A DNA stretch of 39,138 nucleotides from positions 1-39,138 of the IMG/VR virus record IMGVR_UViG_3300030118_006532; one strand, given 5' to 3'. Shown here piece by piece: positions 1-7,187 of this stretch. The translations under genes and the position numbers were made by a program. This DNA comes from a virus. The notes under the pieces were generated by a model. The model saw only the letters and a list, made by a program, of their open reading frames with translations. It was not told where the DNA came from and did no database searches. How positions within the stretch are numbered: the stretch's first letter is position 1; each line of letters begins with the position of its first letter.

Positions 1-1
1 T

Positions 2-283
2 TTATGGAAAAAAGAATTTTCTCTCGCAGAATTAGTCGCAAGTGATCAGTTTAAAACATATGATGAACTTAAAAAACGTCTTGAGTCCGTGCTTCGTATT
101 TCAAATCCTGCAAAACAAGCAGAAGATTTTGAATTAGAGGATGAAGGTGAAGGACGTGGTTCTTTTAAATCAAATACTAGAGATTATGTACAAGAATCTA
201 AACCAGAACCAGTTTCTGTAAGTAATTCAGTAGATGAGGATGATGAAACGTTATCTTATTTTGCTCGACTCGCAGAAGAATAA
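2..283 (+). CDS. 32: Single-stranded DNA-binding protein gp32, C-terminal fragment
   Basis: The reading frame is open from base 2, so the gene begins upstream of the window and only its last 93 or so residues are present. The fragment carries a DQFKTYDEL stretch like the end of the T4 gp32 core domain (FKSYDEL-type), then a low-complexity linker and an acidic tail ending DEDDETLSYFARLAEE. Acidic C-termini of gp32 proteins recruit replication, recombination and repair partners. The protein coats single-stranded DNA during replication. A GTG at 89 is in frame but is internal, because the homology continues upstream of it. The gene is followed directly by a hairpin terminator and meets the convergent gp53 gene. 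The assignment is from remembered family pattern, and the DNA-binding OB core itself is outside the window. Confidence 0.8.
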   Translation, partial: LWKKEFSLAELVASDQFKTYDELKKRLESVLRISNPAKQAEDFELEDEGEGRGSFKSNTRDYVQESKPEPVSVSNSVDEDDETLSYFARLAEE

Positions 284-286
284 TTT

Positions 287-313
287 TAGGGGGGGGGTCA
301 AACCCCCTTTTTT
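287..313 (+). terminator. Rho-independent terminator after gp32
   Basis: A run of nine G (289-297), a short TCAAA loop and CCCCC (303-307) are followed by six T (308-313). This is a G/C stem with a U tail, five bases downstream of the gp32 stop. It works for rightward transcription. Read leftward, the stem is followed by CTAAAATT, which is a poor U tail, so it probably does not end the minus-strand transcript efficiently. The T tail runs into the stop codon of the convergent gp53 gene. Confidence 0.8.
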
Positions 314-977
314 ATGGCAATGTAATTGATGTATTTTCTGTTTCAATCATGTTGTCATTAATAAATTGTGAAGAAGAATCATATACCATAAGATCTCGAA
401 AGTCATTTAAGAATTGTTGTAAGAATTCTGGTTTAAGAACAAAAATATTTCTTTTCTTATCATTTAACAATGTCTCATATTCGTAATTTGAAACTGAGGT
501 TCTAGCTTCAGAACCAGATTTTGTAACGTTAATTGATAAACTACTGTCATAAAAAGTTATTGAAAAATCAGGATCAACAATATTATCTTTTGCCATTATC
601 AATTTTCCCTTACTATCTTTAATTTCTTTTGTGACCCAATATCTTGGATTATCTAAATCTGTACCATATTTGTCAAGAGAATAATCATAAACCTCTTTAC
701 TTGATAATGGCCATTGATTTCTTACATTTGTAATTCCCGCTGTAATTAAAACAACCCAATCTAATTCATCACTTCCGTATAGTCCTTCAGCAACTGTATC
801 TGGTCTTAAACCCTCTGGTATTTCAAATCTATCAAATAAAGTAATAATATTTTTAAAATCATCTCTAAGTTTTATTCTGCGAAATAAATTTTTTGTTTCG
901 ACAAATTCAAGGGATGAATTTTTGTCGGGCAAAAAAGAAGGATAACGCATATTTGGTAGTTCTCTGAAATATCCCAT
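312..977 (-). CDS. 53: Baseplate wedge subunit gp53
   Basis: A 221-residue protein resembling T4 gp53, which joins the baseplate wedge late and helps wedges associate around the hub. The N-terminus (MGYFRELPNMRYPSF) and the central block with DELDWVVLITAGITN and NQWPLSS (roughly residues 68-92) fit the conserved DWVILL...NP..WP core of gp53. It is slightly longer than T4 gp53 (about 196 residues). Its ATG overlaps the stop of the upstream gp48 gene (TAATG, 975-979), which indicates translational coupling. It is the last gene of a four-gene minus-strand unit and converges with gp32. No transmembrane or signal sequence is seen, as expected for a cytoplasmically assembled virion part. The call rests on sequence pattern and gene context. 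Confidence 0.8.
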   Translation of the reverse strand: MGYFRELPNMRYPSFLPDKNSSLEFVETKNLFRRIKLRDDFKNIITLFDRFEIPEGLRPDTVAEGLYGSDELDWVVLITAGITNVRNQWPLSSKEVYDYSLDKYGTDLDNPRYWVTKEIKDSKGKLIMAKDNIVDPDFSITFYDSSLSINVTKSGSEARTSVSNYEYETLLNDKKRNIFVLKPEFLQQFLNDFRDLMVYDSSSQFINDNMIETENTSITLP

Positions 978-1996
978 TAGTATCCAACTCCTCCTTGTCC
1001 TTGCTCAGAATCATAATCCACATCATATACTGGTTCAAGTTCTTTGAATGATAAGTCTAGAATCATAGACACTGGTGTTGCGTCTTCATAAGTTGCATAT
1101 ACACCTTCTCCAGTATAATTAACAGATACATCTGTAAGAAAACATTGTTTAAACTTATGTAAAAATGGATGATCTTGATTACCACTTCGATATCTAAGTT
1201 CAAATATATTAGGTGACTTTAAGAAGAAATTACCTCTTGATCCAGATTTTGCAGATGCCTCACCAGTTTTGGGTGCCATATTTCTTTTAAATGATCTTAT
1301 GATTAATTTAACTTGTTCTGCCTCGGCACTACTTCTTGGAGTCATTTTAAATGAAAAACGAAAATTTCTAAGTGTCGGACCATTGAAAAGAAGTTCCATA
1401 TTTGGATTAAATATCTCTCCACTTTGTCTTGCTAGTAATTGATTGACTGAAACATTACCACCAAGAGCACCCACAGCTTTTGAAGTCATAAATTTAGTTG
1501 CGATATCTGAAATTCCTTCTGTACCACCAACTCCCTTCATGGCAGTGCTTCCAGTATCTTTAAGTTTATTTCCAACAGCTTCAATTGATCCCTTCATATC
1601 ATCAAATTTGATACCTTTCATTATATCTGTTGCTCCTTGTGCTGCAGCAGCTACAAGACCATTCATTTTACTATCACCGTAACTAGCACTATTACCATCT
1701 TGAACTTGTGATGGAATTTGAAGCAAAATTGTTCCAGTATCTTTTAACACACGATTTGTTAATCCTCCAATAGATCTATATCCAACTCGGTTATTTAAAC
1801 TATTTCTTCGACTTCCAGGACCACTTACTAAACTACCAGTTCCACTTGTATTCTGACTATTTTTTGACACAGGAACATACTCTAAGATATCAATCTGCAG
1901 ATAGTCAGTGACAGAAGAAAGTGCTTCATAAGGGTATCTTAGTATATTACTACCACCACCACCACCTTGATATAAATTTTCTAAAAATTTAGGCAT
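977..1996 (-). CDS. 48: Baseplate tail-tube cap gp48
   Basis: A 339-residue protein resembling the gp48/gp54 baseplate tube-associated family. The N-terminus has a glycine run and then RYPYEALSSVTDYLQIDILEY. The middle (about 75-200) is low complexity. The C-terminal half has the tube-like fold signature: LFNGPTLRNFRFSFKMTPRS (about 204-223), then FELRYRSG and, near the end, ATPVSMILDLSFKELEPVYD. In T4, gp48 sits on the hub and, with gp54, starts tail-tube polymerisation. The length is close to T4 gp48 (about 364). A gp54 identity cannot be excluded, but the tube-fold protein at 2841 is a better gp54 candidate. A CTAAATA box lies 26 bases upstream of the start, so it may have its own late promoter. 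Confidence 0.75.
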   Translation of the reverse strand: MPKFLENLYQGGGGGSNILRYPYEALSSVTDYLQIDILEYVPVSKNSQNTSGTGSLVSGPGSRRNSLNNRVGYRSIGGLTNRVLKDTGTILLQIPSQVQDGNSASYGDSKMNGLVAAAAQGATDIMKGIKFDDMKGSIEAVGNKLKDTGSTAMKGVGGTEGISDIATKFMTSKAVGALGGNVSVNQLLARQSGEIFNPNMELLFNGPTLRNFRFSFKMTPRSSAEAEQVKLIIRSFKRNMAPKTGEASAKSGSRGNFFLKSPNIFELRYRSGNQDHPFLHKFKQCFLTDVSVNYTGEGVYATYEDATPVSMILDLSFKELEPVYDVDYDSEQGQGGVGY

Positions 1997-2016
1997 TTAC
2001 TAATTTTAAAAATTTT

Positions 2017-2364
2017 TTAATTATTTAGTCCAATTTTACCATAAGGTATTGAAATAAGATCTTGTAACTCATCAGAATTAACGATGTGTAGAGATCCGAC
2101 TACTTCTTGCCATGTATATTGTCTACTTTGACCCCAATGAAAATTAATTCCACGGAAACCCCATTGAAATATATCACTTACTGCAACTAAAGGGTGAGCA
2201 TCATATTGAAGATTTGGTGTTTTTGGTGCATAGACAAAAGTATATATGCTACCAACATCAGGAATTGTTGTTGTGCTTGATAAAACTTCTAAAATTTGAG
2301 CCATTAAATCATCAGGATCTTCGATTCCAATCAGTTTATCTCTTATTGTGTTGATACGACTCAT
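2017..2364 (-). CDS. Small conserved protein between gp4 and gp48
   Basis: A 115-residue protein with no function I can name. It has an aromatic-rich middle: YTFVYAPKTPNLQYDAHPLV, then FQWGFRGINFHW and YTWQEVVGSLHIV. I believe similar small proteins occur next to gp4 in other marine T4-like phages, but I cannot confirm this here. It is soluble-looking, with no signal or membrane segment. Its ATG overlaps the gp4 stop (ATGA, 2361-2364), so it is translated together with gp4, and gp48 follows 20 bases later. The setting suggests a minor virion or assembly protein of the head-tail or baseplate region. That role is inferred from position only. Confidence 0.7.
   Translation of the reverse strand: MSRINTIRDKLIGIEDPDDLMAQILEVLSSTTTIPDVGSIYTFVYAPKTPNLQYDAHPLVAVSDIFQWGFRGINFHWGQSRQYTWQEVVGSLHIVNSDELQDLISIPYGKIGLNN
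2022..2028 (-). promoter_or_regulatory. CTAAATA box upstream of gp48
   Basis: Minus-strand CTAAATA, placed 26 bases upstream of the gp48 ATG and overlapping the end of the preceding gene. It resembles the T4 late-promoter core TATAAATA, and the same box recurs before gp4, gp26 and the 2053-residue fibre. Promoter function is inferred. Confidence 0.45.
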
Positions 2365-2798
2365 TTAATTCCTAATTCGTGTTCTGTTAATACTTGAAAT
2401 TTCCATAATCGATCCTTACAAAATTCATCACCAGCTTTCCATTTTGCCATATTTTTCGCATATTCACGAACCTCATAGATATATCCCTTAGTTTGTCTTT
2501 TTGGTTTTTTTGGAGGTGTAGTTTGTTTAGATGGTTTAACTTCAATTAATTTATGAACTATTTTTCCACTACTTTCTTTCACTTTTACATAAAAATCTGG
2601 AAAGTAACGATGAACACGATTATCGATTGGAGACTTGTATGGAATTGCGATTTCTTCAGATGACCATTTTAATATAGATGGTGTTGTATCACAATATTTC
2701 ATGAATTTTAATTCCCACAAAGACCTATAGATAATGTTCGTTGGATCACCCTTATACTTGTAGGGACATCTCGGTCTATATTTACCTTTGTATGACAT
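2361..2798 (-). CDS. 4: Head completion protein gp4
   Basis: A 145-residue protein matching the T4 gp4 (gp50/gp65) head-completion family, which stabilises the filled head before the tail joins. The family has an endonuclease-like core. Here it appears as YRSLWELKFMKYCD (about 24-37), KWSSEEIAIPYKSP, then VHRYFPDFYVKV, where the D of PDF would be an active-site-type acid, and LIEVKPSKQT, the E-x-K half of the motif. The C-terminus FCKDRLWKFQVLTEHEL is also typical. The length is normal. It is the first gene of the minus-strand unit. A CTAAATA box on the minus strand lies 35 bases upstream of the ATG, and the start is 42 bases from the divergent tube-like gene. Confidence 0.85.
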   Translation of the reverse strand: MSYKGKYRPRCPYKYKGDPTNIIYRSLWELKFMKYCDTTPSILKWSSEEIAIPYKSPIDNRVHRYFPDFYVKVKESSGKIVHKLIEVKPSKQTTPPKKPKRQTKGYIYEVREYAKNMAKWKAGDEFCKDRLWKFQVLTEHELGIK

Positions 2799-2806
2799 CT
2801 AAATAG
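2799..2806 (+). promoter_or_regulatory. CTAAATAG late-promoter-like box for the rightward unit
   Basis: CTAAATAG begins directly beside the gp4 start codon and 42 bases before the GTG of the tube-like gene. It resembles the T4-type late-promoter core that is read by a gp55-type sigma factor with no -35 element. Identical octamers stand before gp26 and the large fibre at 28362. Confidence 0.6.
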
Positions 2807-2832
2807 ATAATAATACAATAATTTATATAAGG

Positions 2833-2839
2833 TATTTAG
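2833..2839 (-). promoter_or_regulatory. CTAAATA late-promoter-like box for gp4 unit
   Basis: Minus-strand CTAAATA, 35 bases upstream of the gp4 ATG and touching the GTG start of the divergent gene. It faces the plus-strand box at 2799, so the two promoters would fire towards each other with overlapping 5' leaders. Confidence 0.55.
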
Positions 2840-2840
2840 A

Positions 2841-3521
2841 GTGGCAGAATCCTTCGCAAGAAAAATTACAATGACACAAGCCAAACAAACGTTTGGTAAT
2901 GTCGCATTGAATAATCATTATATTGTGAATTTTTCCTCATTAAAACCTACAATCATGAGATATCTTGAGAGATCAACTGGATTCAATGATATTAATGAAT
3001 TTATATCAAGAACTTCTGGACTCCTTTGTAGTGATGCTTCCTTACCAGCATCAGCATTTGCAACAGCAGAAGTGAAAGATAATTTTATGGGAGTTCCTCA
3101 AGAGTTTGCACATACTCGTTTATATACTGATATTGATTTTACTTTCTATGTTGATAATAATTATACAATGTTAAGGTTTTTTGAGGGTTGGATGGATTAT
3201 ATTTCAAGTGGTTCTGAGAGACAAGGAGTGACTGATCGTGTGAAACCATATTATAGAAGAATGAAATATCCAGATGATTATAAAGTAGATACAATGACAA
3301 TTACAAAGTTTGAGAGAAACTATGATCAAGAAATACAATATCAGTTTATGAACGCATTTCCAAAATCAGTTACTCCAATACCAGTTACATATGGAGCAGC
3401 TGAATTATTAAAAGTATCTGTAAGTTTTAATTATGACAGATATATAATAAAAAGAATTAATGAATCACAATATGATTTACTTTTTAGTAATTTATTTGGT
3501 TCAATTTCAAATCTTTTTTAA
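2841..3521 (+). CDS. Tail-tube-fold baseplate protein (gp19 family; gp54 candidate)
   Basis: A 226-residue protein with the sequence signature of the T4 gp19 tail-tube family: LCSDASLPASAFATAEV (about 61-77), then DIDFTFYVDNNYTMLRFFEGW, a block in which tube proteins pack into hexameric rings. The C-terminus VSVSFNYDRYIIKR is also strand-like. It sits beside the baseplate hub genes and not beside a sheath gene. I therefore read it as a tube-like ring between hub and tube (the T4 gp54 role) and not as the main tube subunit, but both are possible. The GTG start is chosen because AAGG (2829-2832) is eight bases upstream and the next in-frame ATG is ten codons later. A late-promoter-like box lies at 2799. 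Confidence 0.7.
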   Translation: MAESFARKITMTQAKQTFGNVALNNHYIVNFSSLKPTIMRYLERSTGFNDINEFISRTSGLLCSDASLPASAFATAEVKDNFMGVPQEFAHTRLYTDIDFTFYVDNNYTMLRFFEGWMDYISSGSERQGVTDRVKPYYRRMKYPDDYKVDTMTITKFERNYDQEIQYQFMNAFPKSVTPIPVTYGAAELLKVSVSFNYDRYIIKRINESQYDLLFSNLFGSISNLF

Positions 3522-3525
3522 CTCC

Positions 3526-3533
3526 CTAAATAG
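3526..3533 (+). promoter_or_regulatory. CTAAATAG late-promoter-like box before gp26
   Basis: CTAAATAG lies in the 38-base gap between the tube-like gene and gp26, 26 bases upstream of the gp26 ATG. AGGA at 3551-3554 follows as a ribosome binding site five bases from the start. It is the same octamer as at 2799 and 28321. Confidence 0.6.
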
Positions 3534-3559
3534 ATTTACTGAATTGTAATAGGATTATT

Positions 3560-4282
3560 ATGCCTTTACCAAAAATTAATACCCCAACATATGAGTTGGT
3601 ATTACCATCTAATAATAAAAAAATTAAATATCGTCCTTTTCTAGTTAGAGAAGAAAAAATTCTGATTATCGCACTAGAATCTCAGGATATGAAACAAATT
3701 ACTGATGCGATTATTGACATATTAAATTCTTGTGTTATGACAAAGGGGGTTGAAATTACAAAATTAGCAACTTTTGATATTGAATATTTGTTTTTAAATG
3801 TTCGTGCTAAATCTGTTGGAGAGACAGTTGATGTCAATGTAACTTGTCCTGATGATGGTGAAACTTCTGTTGAAATGGAAATTCCAATTGATGCGATTAA
3901 AGTTAAGAAAACAAAAGGTCATCAAAATATTATAAAATTAGATGATCAGTATTCAATGAAACTTAAGTATCCTGAGTTGAGTAAATTTGTTGAAAACAAT
4001 TTTGAGGTTGGTGGCGACACAAGTGACGTGTCAAAATCACTAAGTATGATCACCTCATGTATTGAAATGATTTATGATAATGAGGAAAGTTGGGATGCAA
4101 ATGATTCTACGACAGAAGAATTAGAGGAGTTTATAGAGCAATTGAACACTAAACAATTTAAAGAAGTTGAAAAGTTTTTTGATACAATGCCTAAATTATC
4201 TCACACTGTAAAGGTTAATAACCCAAAAACAAAAGTTAAGTCAGACGTTGTATTGGAGGGTTTAGCTGCTTTTTTCACTTAA
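3560..4282 (+). CDS. 26: Baseplate hub assembly protein gp26
   Basis: A 240-residue protein resembling the T4 gp26 family, which acts in baseplate hub assembly. The N-terminal block YELVLPSNNKKIKYRPFLVR followed by EEKILIIALES is characteristic. The middle has strand-rich segments including CPDDGETSVEMEIPIDAI, and the C-terminal part is helical and acidic. The ribosome binding site is AGGA, five bases before the ATG. The last codons are GCT TTT TTC ACT TAA. They contain a T TTT TTC slippery heptamer (4270-4276), and the -1 frame continues without a stop into the gp51-like gene. Thus gp26 may be made both alone and as a 300-residue fusion, as described in the frameshift entry. The family call is firm; the exact biochemical role is not known to me. 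Confidence 0.82.
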   Translation: MPLPKINTPTYELVLPSNNKKIKYRPFLVREEKILIIALESQDMKQITDAIIDILNSCVMTKGVEITKLATFDIEYLFLNVRAKSVGETVDVNVTCPDDGETSVEMEIPIDAIKVKKTKGHQNIIKLDDQYSMKLKYPELSKFVENNFEVGGDTSDVSKSLSMITSCIEMIYDNEESWDANDSTTEELEEFIEQLNTKQFKEVEKFFDTMPKLSHTVKVNNPKTKVKSDVVLEGLAAFFT

Positions 4283-4313
4283 GTATGGCTCATACTGACC
4301 TTGAGTCATACTT
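4270..4313 (+). other. Candidate programmed -1 ribosomal frameshift signal (gp26 into gp51)
   Basis: The slippery heptamer T TTT TTC (4270-4276) is in the correct phase for X XXY YYZ slippage in the gp26 frame. After a four-base spacer (ACTT) comes a stem. Bases 4281-4291 pair with 4303-4313 in 11 base pairs, including one G-U, around an 11-base loop. After slippage, reading continues CAC TTA AGT ATG into the gp51-like frame with no stop. The gp51 ATG (4285-4287) lies inside the stem and no Shine-Dalgarno sequence precedes it. An alternative 6-bp hairpin (4282-4287 with 4291-4296) also exists. Heptamer, spacing, structure and frame all fit the G/GT tail-chaperone type of signal. Function is inferred. 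Confidence 0.65.
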
Positions 4314-4461
4314 TAAAATTAATTTTGCGTTGATGCAGCATCATAAATATTCATTGACAGAGATTGAAAATATGATTCCTTGGGAAAGGGAAGTGTATCT
4401 TTCTCTATTGAGACAACATGTTGAAGAAGAAAACTTAAAGGCACAGCAAAGCAATGGATGA
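4285..4461 (+). CDS. 51: gp51-like baseplate hub assembly protein
   Basis: A 58-residue protein, beginning MAHTDLESYFKINFALMQHH and containing YSLTEIENMIPWEREVYLSLL. Short proteins of this pattern are called gp51 (hub assembly catalyst) in marine T4-like phages. It is much shorter than T4 gp51, so homology across the whole length is doubtful. The YSLTEIENMIPWERE..Y..LL pattern also recalls the T part of GT tail assembly chaperones. The ATG lies two bases after the gp26 stop, has no Shine-Dalgarno sequence, and is predicted to be paired in a stem. Synthesis is therefore probably by coupling to, or frameshifting from, gp26. The end overlaps the next gene by eight bases. Confidence 0.75.
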   Translation: MAHTDLESYFKINFALMQHHKYSLTEIENMIPWEREVYLSLLRQHVEEENLKAQQSNG

Positions 4462-6091
4462 GTCATCTCCAGTATATGAAAATTTTAGCAATAAAATGGC
4501 TGCCATGTCTGGTAGGCCAAAATTAAATGTGAGAAATATGAAATCTCCATTCAGTGGTAGTGGAGGTATTGTACCGAAAATTTCTGGTAGTGGACTAATT
4601 CCTACAGGTTCAAAACGCATATCTATAGACAATGATACTATTATAGATGGTGGAAGAAAGGCAAGAAAAAGAAGAAGTGATGCAAAATCATTCGGACAAA
4701 TTAAGGCAGAAATTGATTTAAAAGAGGAAAAGAAAAAATCTAAAAACGTATTTAAGATGATGGCAAACCTCAAAGAGAAGGTTGCCATTAACTCGAAAAA
4801 AATTACTTTACTAAAAAATATATTACAAGCTAAAGATAGTTATGGTGGGAAGGAAGATCCATTAGAGGAAACTAATAAGACAATTGAAGATATTGGAAAA
4901 ATAATAGAGAGAGATTACAACTATAGAATTTCTCAAGAGAAAGAGGAAAATGACAGATTAAGATCAGATAAGGCAGAAGAAAGACAAGATAAATCAGAAT
5001 CTAAATTAGAAAATGTTAAAAAGGTTGGAAAAAAAGTAGGAGAAAGTATTAATCAAGGAGTATCTAAAGTAACTTCTCCAATCGGAAATATTTTTTCAGG
5101 TATTGCCGAATCATTAAAATTTATTGGTTTTGGTATTTTAGCAAACAATGCATTTGATTGGTTAAAAAATGAGGAAAATCGAGAAAAACTAAGTAATTTC
5201 TTTAAGTTCATCGCAAGCAAATGGAAGTGGGTATTGGGAATTGGTGCTGGATTAGTAGGTCTTAAAGTTTTAGGAACAATCATTGGTATCGTAAAAACTG
5301 TTGGAACTGTAATTGGAATTTTAGCAAGTCCATTGGCACTAAAAGCAATTGCTGCGATTGCTGCGGGTGTGTTAGTATATAAAGGTGGTAAATTCTTGAT
5401 AACTCAAATAAGAGGAGGAAAGGATGCTCAAGAGGCAAGAGAAAAAAACAGAGAAAAATTAAAAGAGTCAAATGTTGTAAAAGTTGTGGGTGATAGAGGT
5501 GCTGATGTAATGCGTGATGGTAAAAAAGTATTTGTTAAAACTGAGGATTTGACTGAATCAGAAAAAGCTGCTGTTGACGCATTTAAGGCAGAAGACCAAC
5601 GTATTAAAGACATTACTAAACAAAAAAATAAAGATATAAGAGAAACTTTTGATAGAGTTACAAAAGAAAGAGAATCTATGGATAATCCTGAGTGGGCAAA
5701 AATTATGTCTGTCAAGGATCTAAAAAAAAGAAAAAAGTTAATAAAAGAATTTAGAAAAGAAACCCAACAAATAGTTAATGCTGAGAAAAAACGTTTAAGA
5801 AAAGAGGCAAAAACTAATTATTCGGGTTCAACAGGTGATATGAGTAATATTACTCCTGTATCCGCAGATAAAAAGACTACTGATACAAATGTTAAAGATA
5901 TAACACCAATTAAAACTTTTTCAGTTCCTTCCATGTTAAATATGGATTTAGGAACAGAGAGAGAGGTTGATACTGTTGGTGATATAGATCCATCAGGTGG
6001 AGAAGTTAATGAAATTGAAGTTGTAAACTCTATTAACAGACTGAATGATTATATGTTTGAAACACCAAAGATACATCAGATAATAGAATAA
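4454..6091 (+). CDS. Tape-measure-like protein 1
   Basis: A 545-residue lysine-rich, strongly helical protein with no clear named homologue. The N-terminus (1-80) is Gly/Ser/Arg-rich. Residues 90-200 look coiled coil. Hydrophobic segments at about 209-237 (IGNIFSGIAESLKFIGFGIL) and 257-314 (Gly/Ala/Ile-rich, several membrane-like stretches) follow, then a charged helical region and a loose C-terminus. This architecture, and the place between the hub chaperone genes and gp27, suggests a tail tape measure (T4 gp29 role): it sets tail length and may enter the cell membrane. The start overlaps gp51 by eight bases, with AAAGG some 10 bases upstream. It has a shorter, similarly built neighbour downstream. 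The function is inferred. Confidence 0.55.
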   Translation: MDESSPVYENFSNKMAAMSGRPKLNVRNMKSPFSGSGGIVPKISGSGLIPTGSKRISIDNDTIIDGGRKARKRRSDAKSFGQIKAEIDLKEEKKKSKNVFKMMANLKEKVAINSKKITLLKNILQAKDSYGGKEDPLEETNKTIEDIGKIIERDYNYRISQEKEENDRLRSDKAEERQDKSESKLENVKKVGKKVGESINQGVSKVTSPIGNIFSGIAESLKFIGFGILANNAFDWLKNEENREKLSNFFKFIASKWKWVLGIGAGLVGLKVLGTIIGIVKTVGTVIGILASPLALKAIAAIAAGVLVYKGGKFLITQIRGGKDAQEAREKNREKLKESNVVKVVGDRGADVMRDGKKVFVKTEDLTESEKAAVDAFKAEDQRIKDITKQKNKDIRETFDRVTKERESMDNPEWAKIMSVKDLKKRKKLIKEFRKETQQIVNAEKKRLRKEAKTNYSGSTGDMSNITPVSADKKTTDTNVKDITPIKTFSVPSMLNMDLGTEREVDTVGDIDPSGGEVNEIEVVNSINRLNDYMFETPKIHQIIE

Positions 6092-6092
6092 T

Positions 6093-7184
6093 ATGAAAAC
6101 AGCAAGTATTAAAAAACTAAAATTAAATGTTACTAATATTAAGAGTACACTTCTTAAAAGTAATAAAAAATTAATTAAAATTCAAGCATCAAATAGAAAA
6201 ATAATGGATGCTGATTTAAGACAAAAAGAATTATCAAATAAAGAAAAGAAAATTGAAACTCCTCTTGTATCTAAATTTAAATCAACTGGAAAAAAAATAT
6301 CTCAAAAGACAGGAAGTATGTTTTCTCGAATCTTTGAAGTTTTAGGATTAATTACTGCTGGAATTATAATTAATAATATCAAAACCATAATTGATAAAGT
6401 CAAGGCAATATATACAGATTTACAGGAAAAAATTAATAAATTTTATGAAGATAATAAAGGTATATTTGATTTACTTGGAAAGTTTGTAAATGTTTTAAAA
6501 GATGGTGTTATGGGTTTACTATCTTTGATTGGTAAGGTTAATGTTGAAAAACAAGAGAAGGATCAAGATAAAACTAAAAAGATGGTGTCTGAACTTGATA
6601 GTAGTAAGTTAAAAAAGATAGTAGAACCGATAACTGGATTGATAAAAAAAATTAAAGAGGCACTACAAGGTAAAAAAAAGTTAGATAAACCAAACGTAAA
6701 AGAATCTGATGATGAAAAGTCCCTTGAATTTGATAAAGATACGGATCAATTAAAAAAAGAAAGTGATAACGTAGAAAAAAATGAAAAGAAAGAATTATCA
6801 AAATCACTAGATGAACAAATAATTGATGACAAAAAATCAGATAATGTAACTACTACCACAAATAAAAAAATTTCAGTATCAAGAACAGTCAGTGGTAGAT
6901 TTGATATGAAAACTGGTAAAACATATATCAATGAAAAAGAAGTTTCTACTGATGAATACAATACGTTTGCTAATATGTCAGAAAAAGAAAAAGTACAAAA
7001 ATATGGACAGATTAAAGAATTAAGTTCAAGTGTAAATACTATTAAAGGTGTCATGCCACAAAAAAATGAAATTTCTTCAAATAATTTAAAGTATGATTCA
7101 AATATTACTGAGGGTAGACAAATTATAGTTCTTACAAAAACCAAGGAAAAAACAAAAGTCGTACCAGTAACCGTAGCAGTTTAA
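6093..7184 (+). CDS. Tape-measure-like protein 2
   Basis: A 363-residue, very lysine-rich protein built like a short version of the preceding gene product. It has an N-terminal helical part (TNIKSTLLKSNKKLIKIQ, about 14-31), a GKKISQKTGSMFSRIFEVLG turn into a hydrophobic segment (about 77-102), a second hydrophobic helix (123-149), then a highly charged, probably disordered region (155-255) and a more ordered C-terminus ending VVPVTVAV. I see no catalytic motif. The gene begins one base after the previous stop with no Shine-Dalgarno sequence, so it is probably coupled. It is likely a second internal tail or hub protein. A scaffold or a membrane-active ejected protein are alternatives. Confidence 0.5.
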   Translation: MKTASIKKLKLNVTNIKSTLLKSNKKLIKIQASNRKIMDADLRQKELSNKEKKIETPLVSKFKSTGKKISQKTGSMFSRIFEVLGLITAGIIINNIKTIIDKVKAIYTDLQEKINKFYEDNKGIFDLLGKFVNVLKDGVMGLLSLIGKVNVEKQEKDQDKTKKMVSELDSSKLKKIVEPITGLIKKIKEALQGKKKLDKPNVKESDDEKSLEFDKDTDQLKKESDNVEKNEKKELSKSLDEQIIDDKKSDNVTTTTNKKISVSRTVSGRFDMKTGKTYINEKEVSTDEYNTFANMSEKEKVQKYGQIKELSSSVNTIKGVMPQKNEISSNNLKYDSNITEGRQIIVLTKTKEKTKVVPVTVAV

Positions 7185-7187
7185 ACC

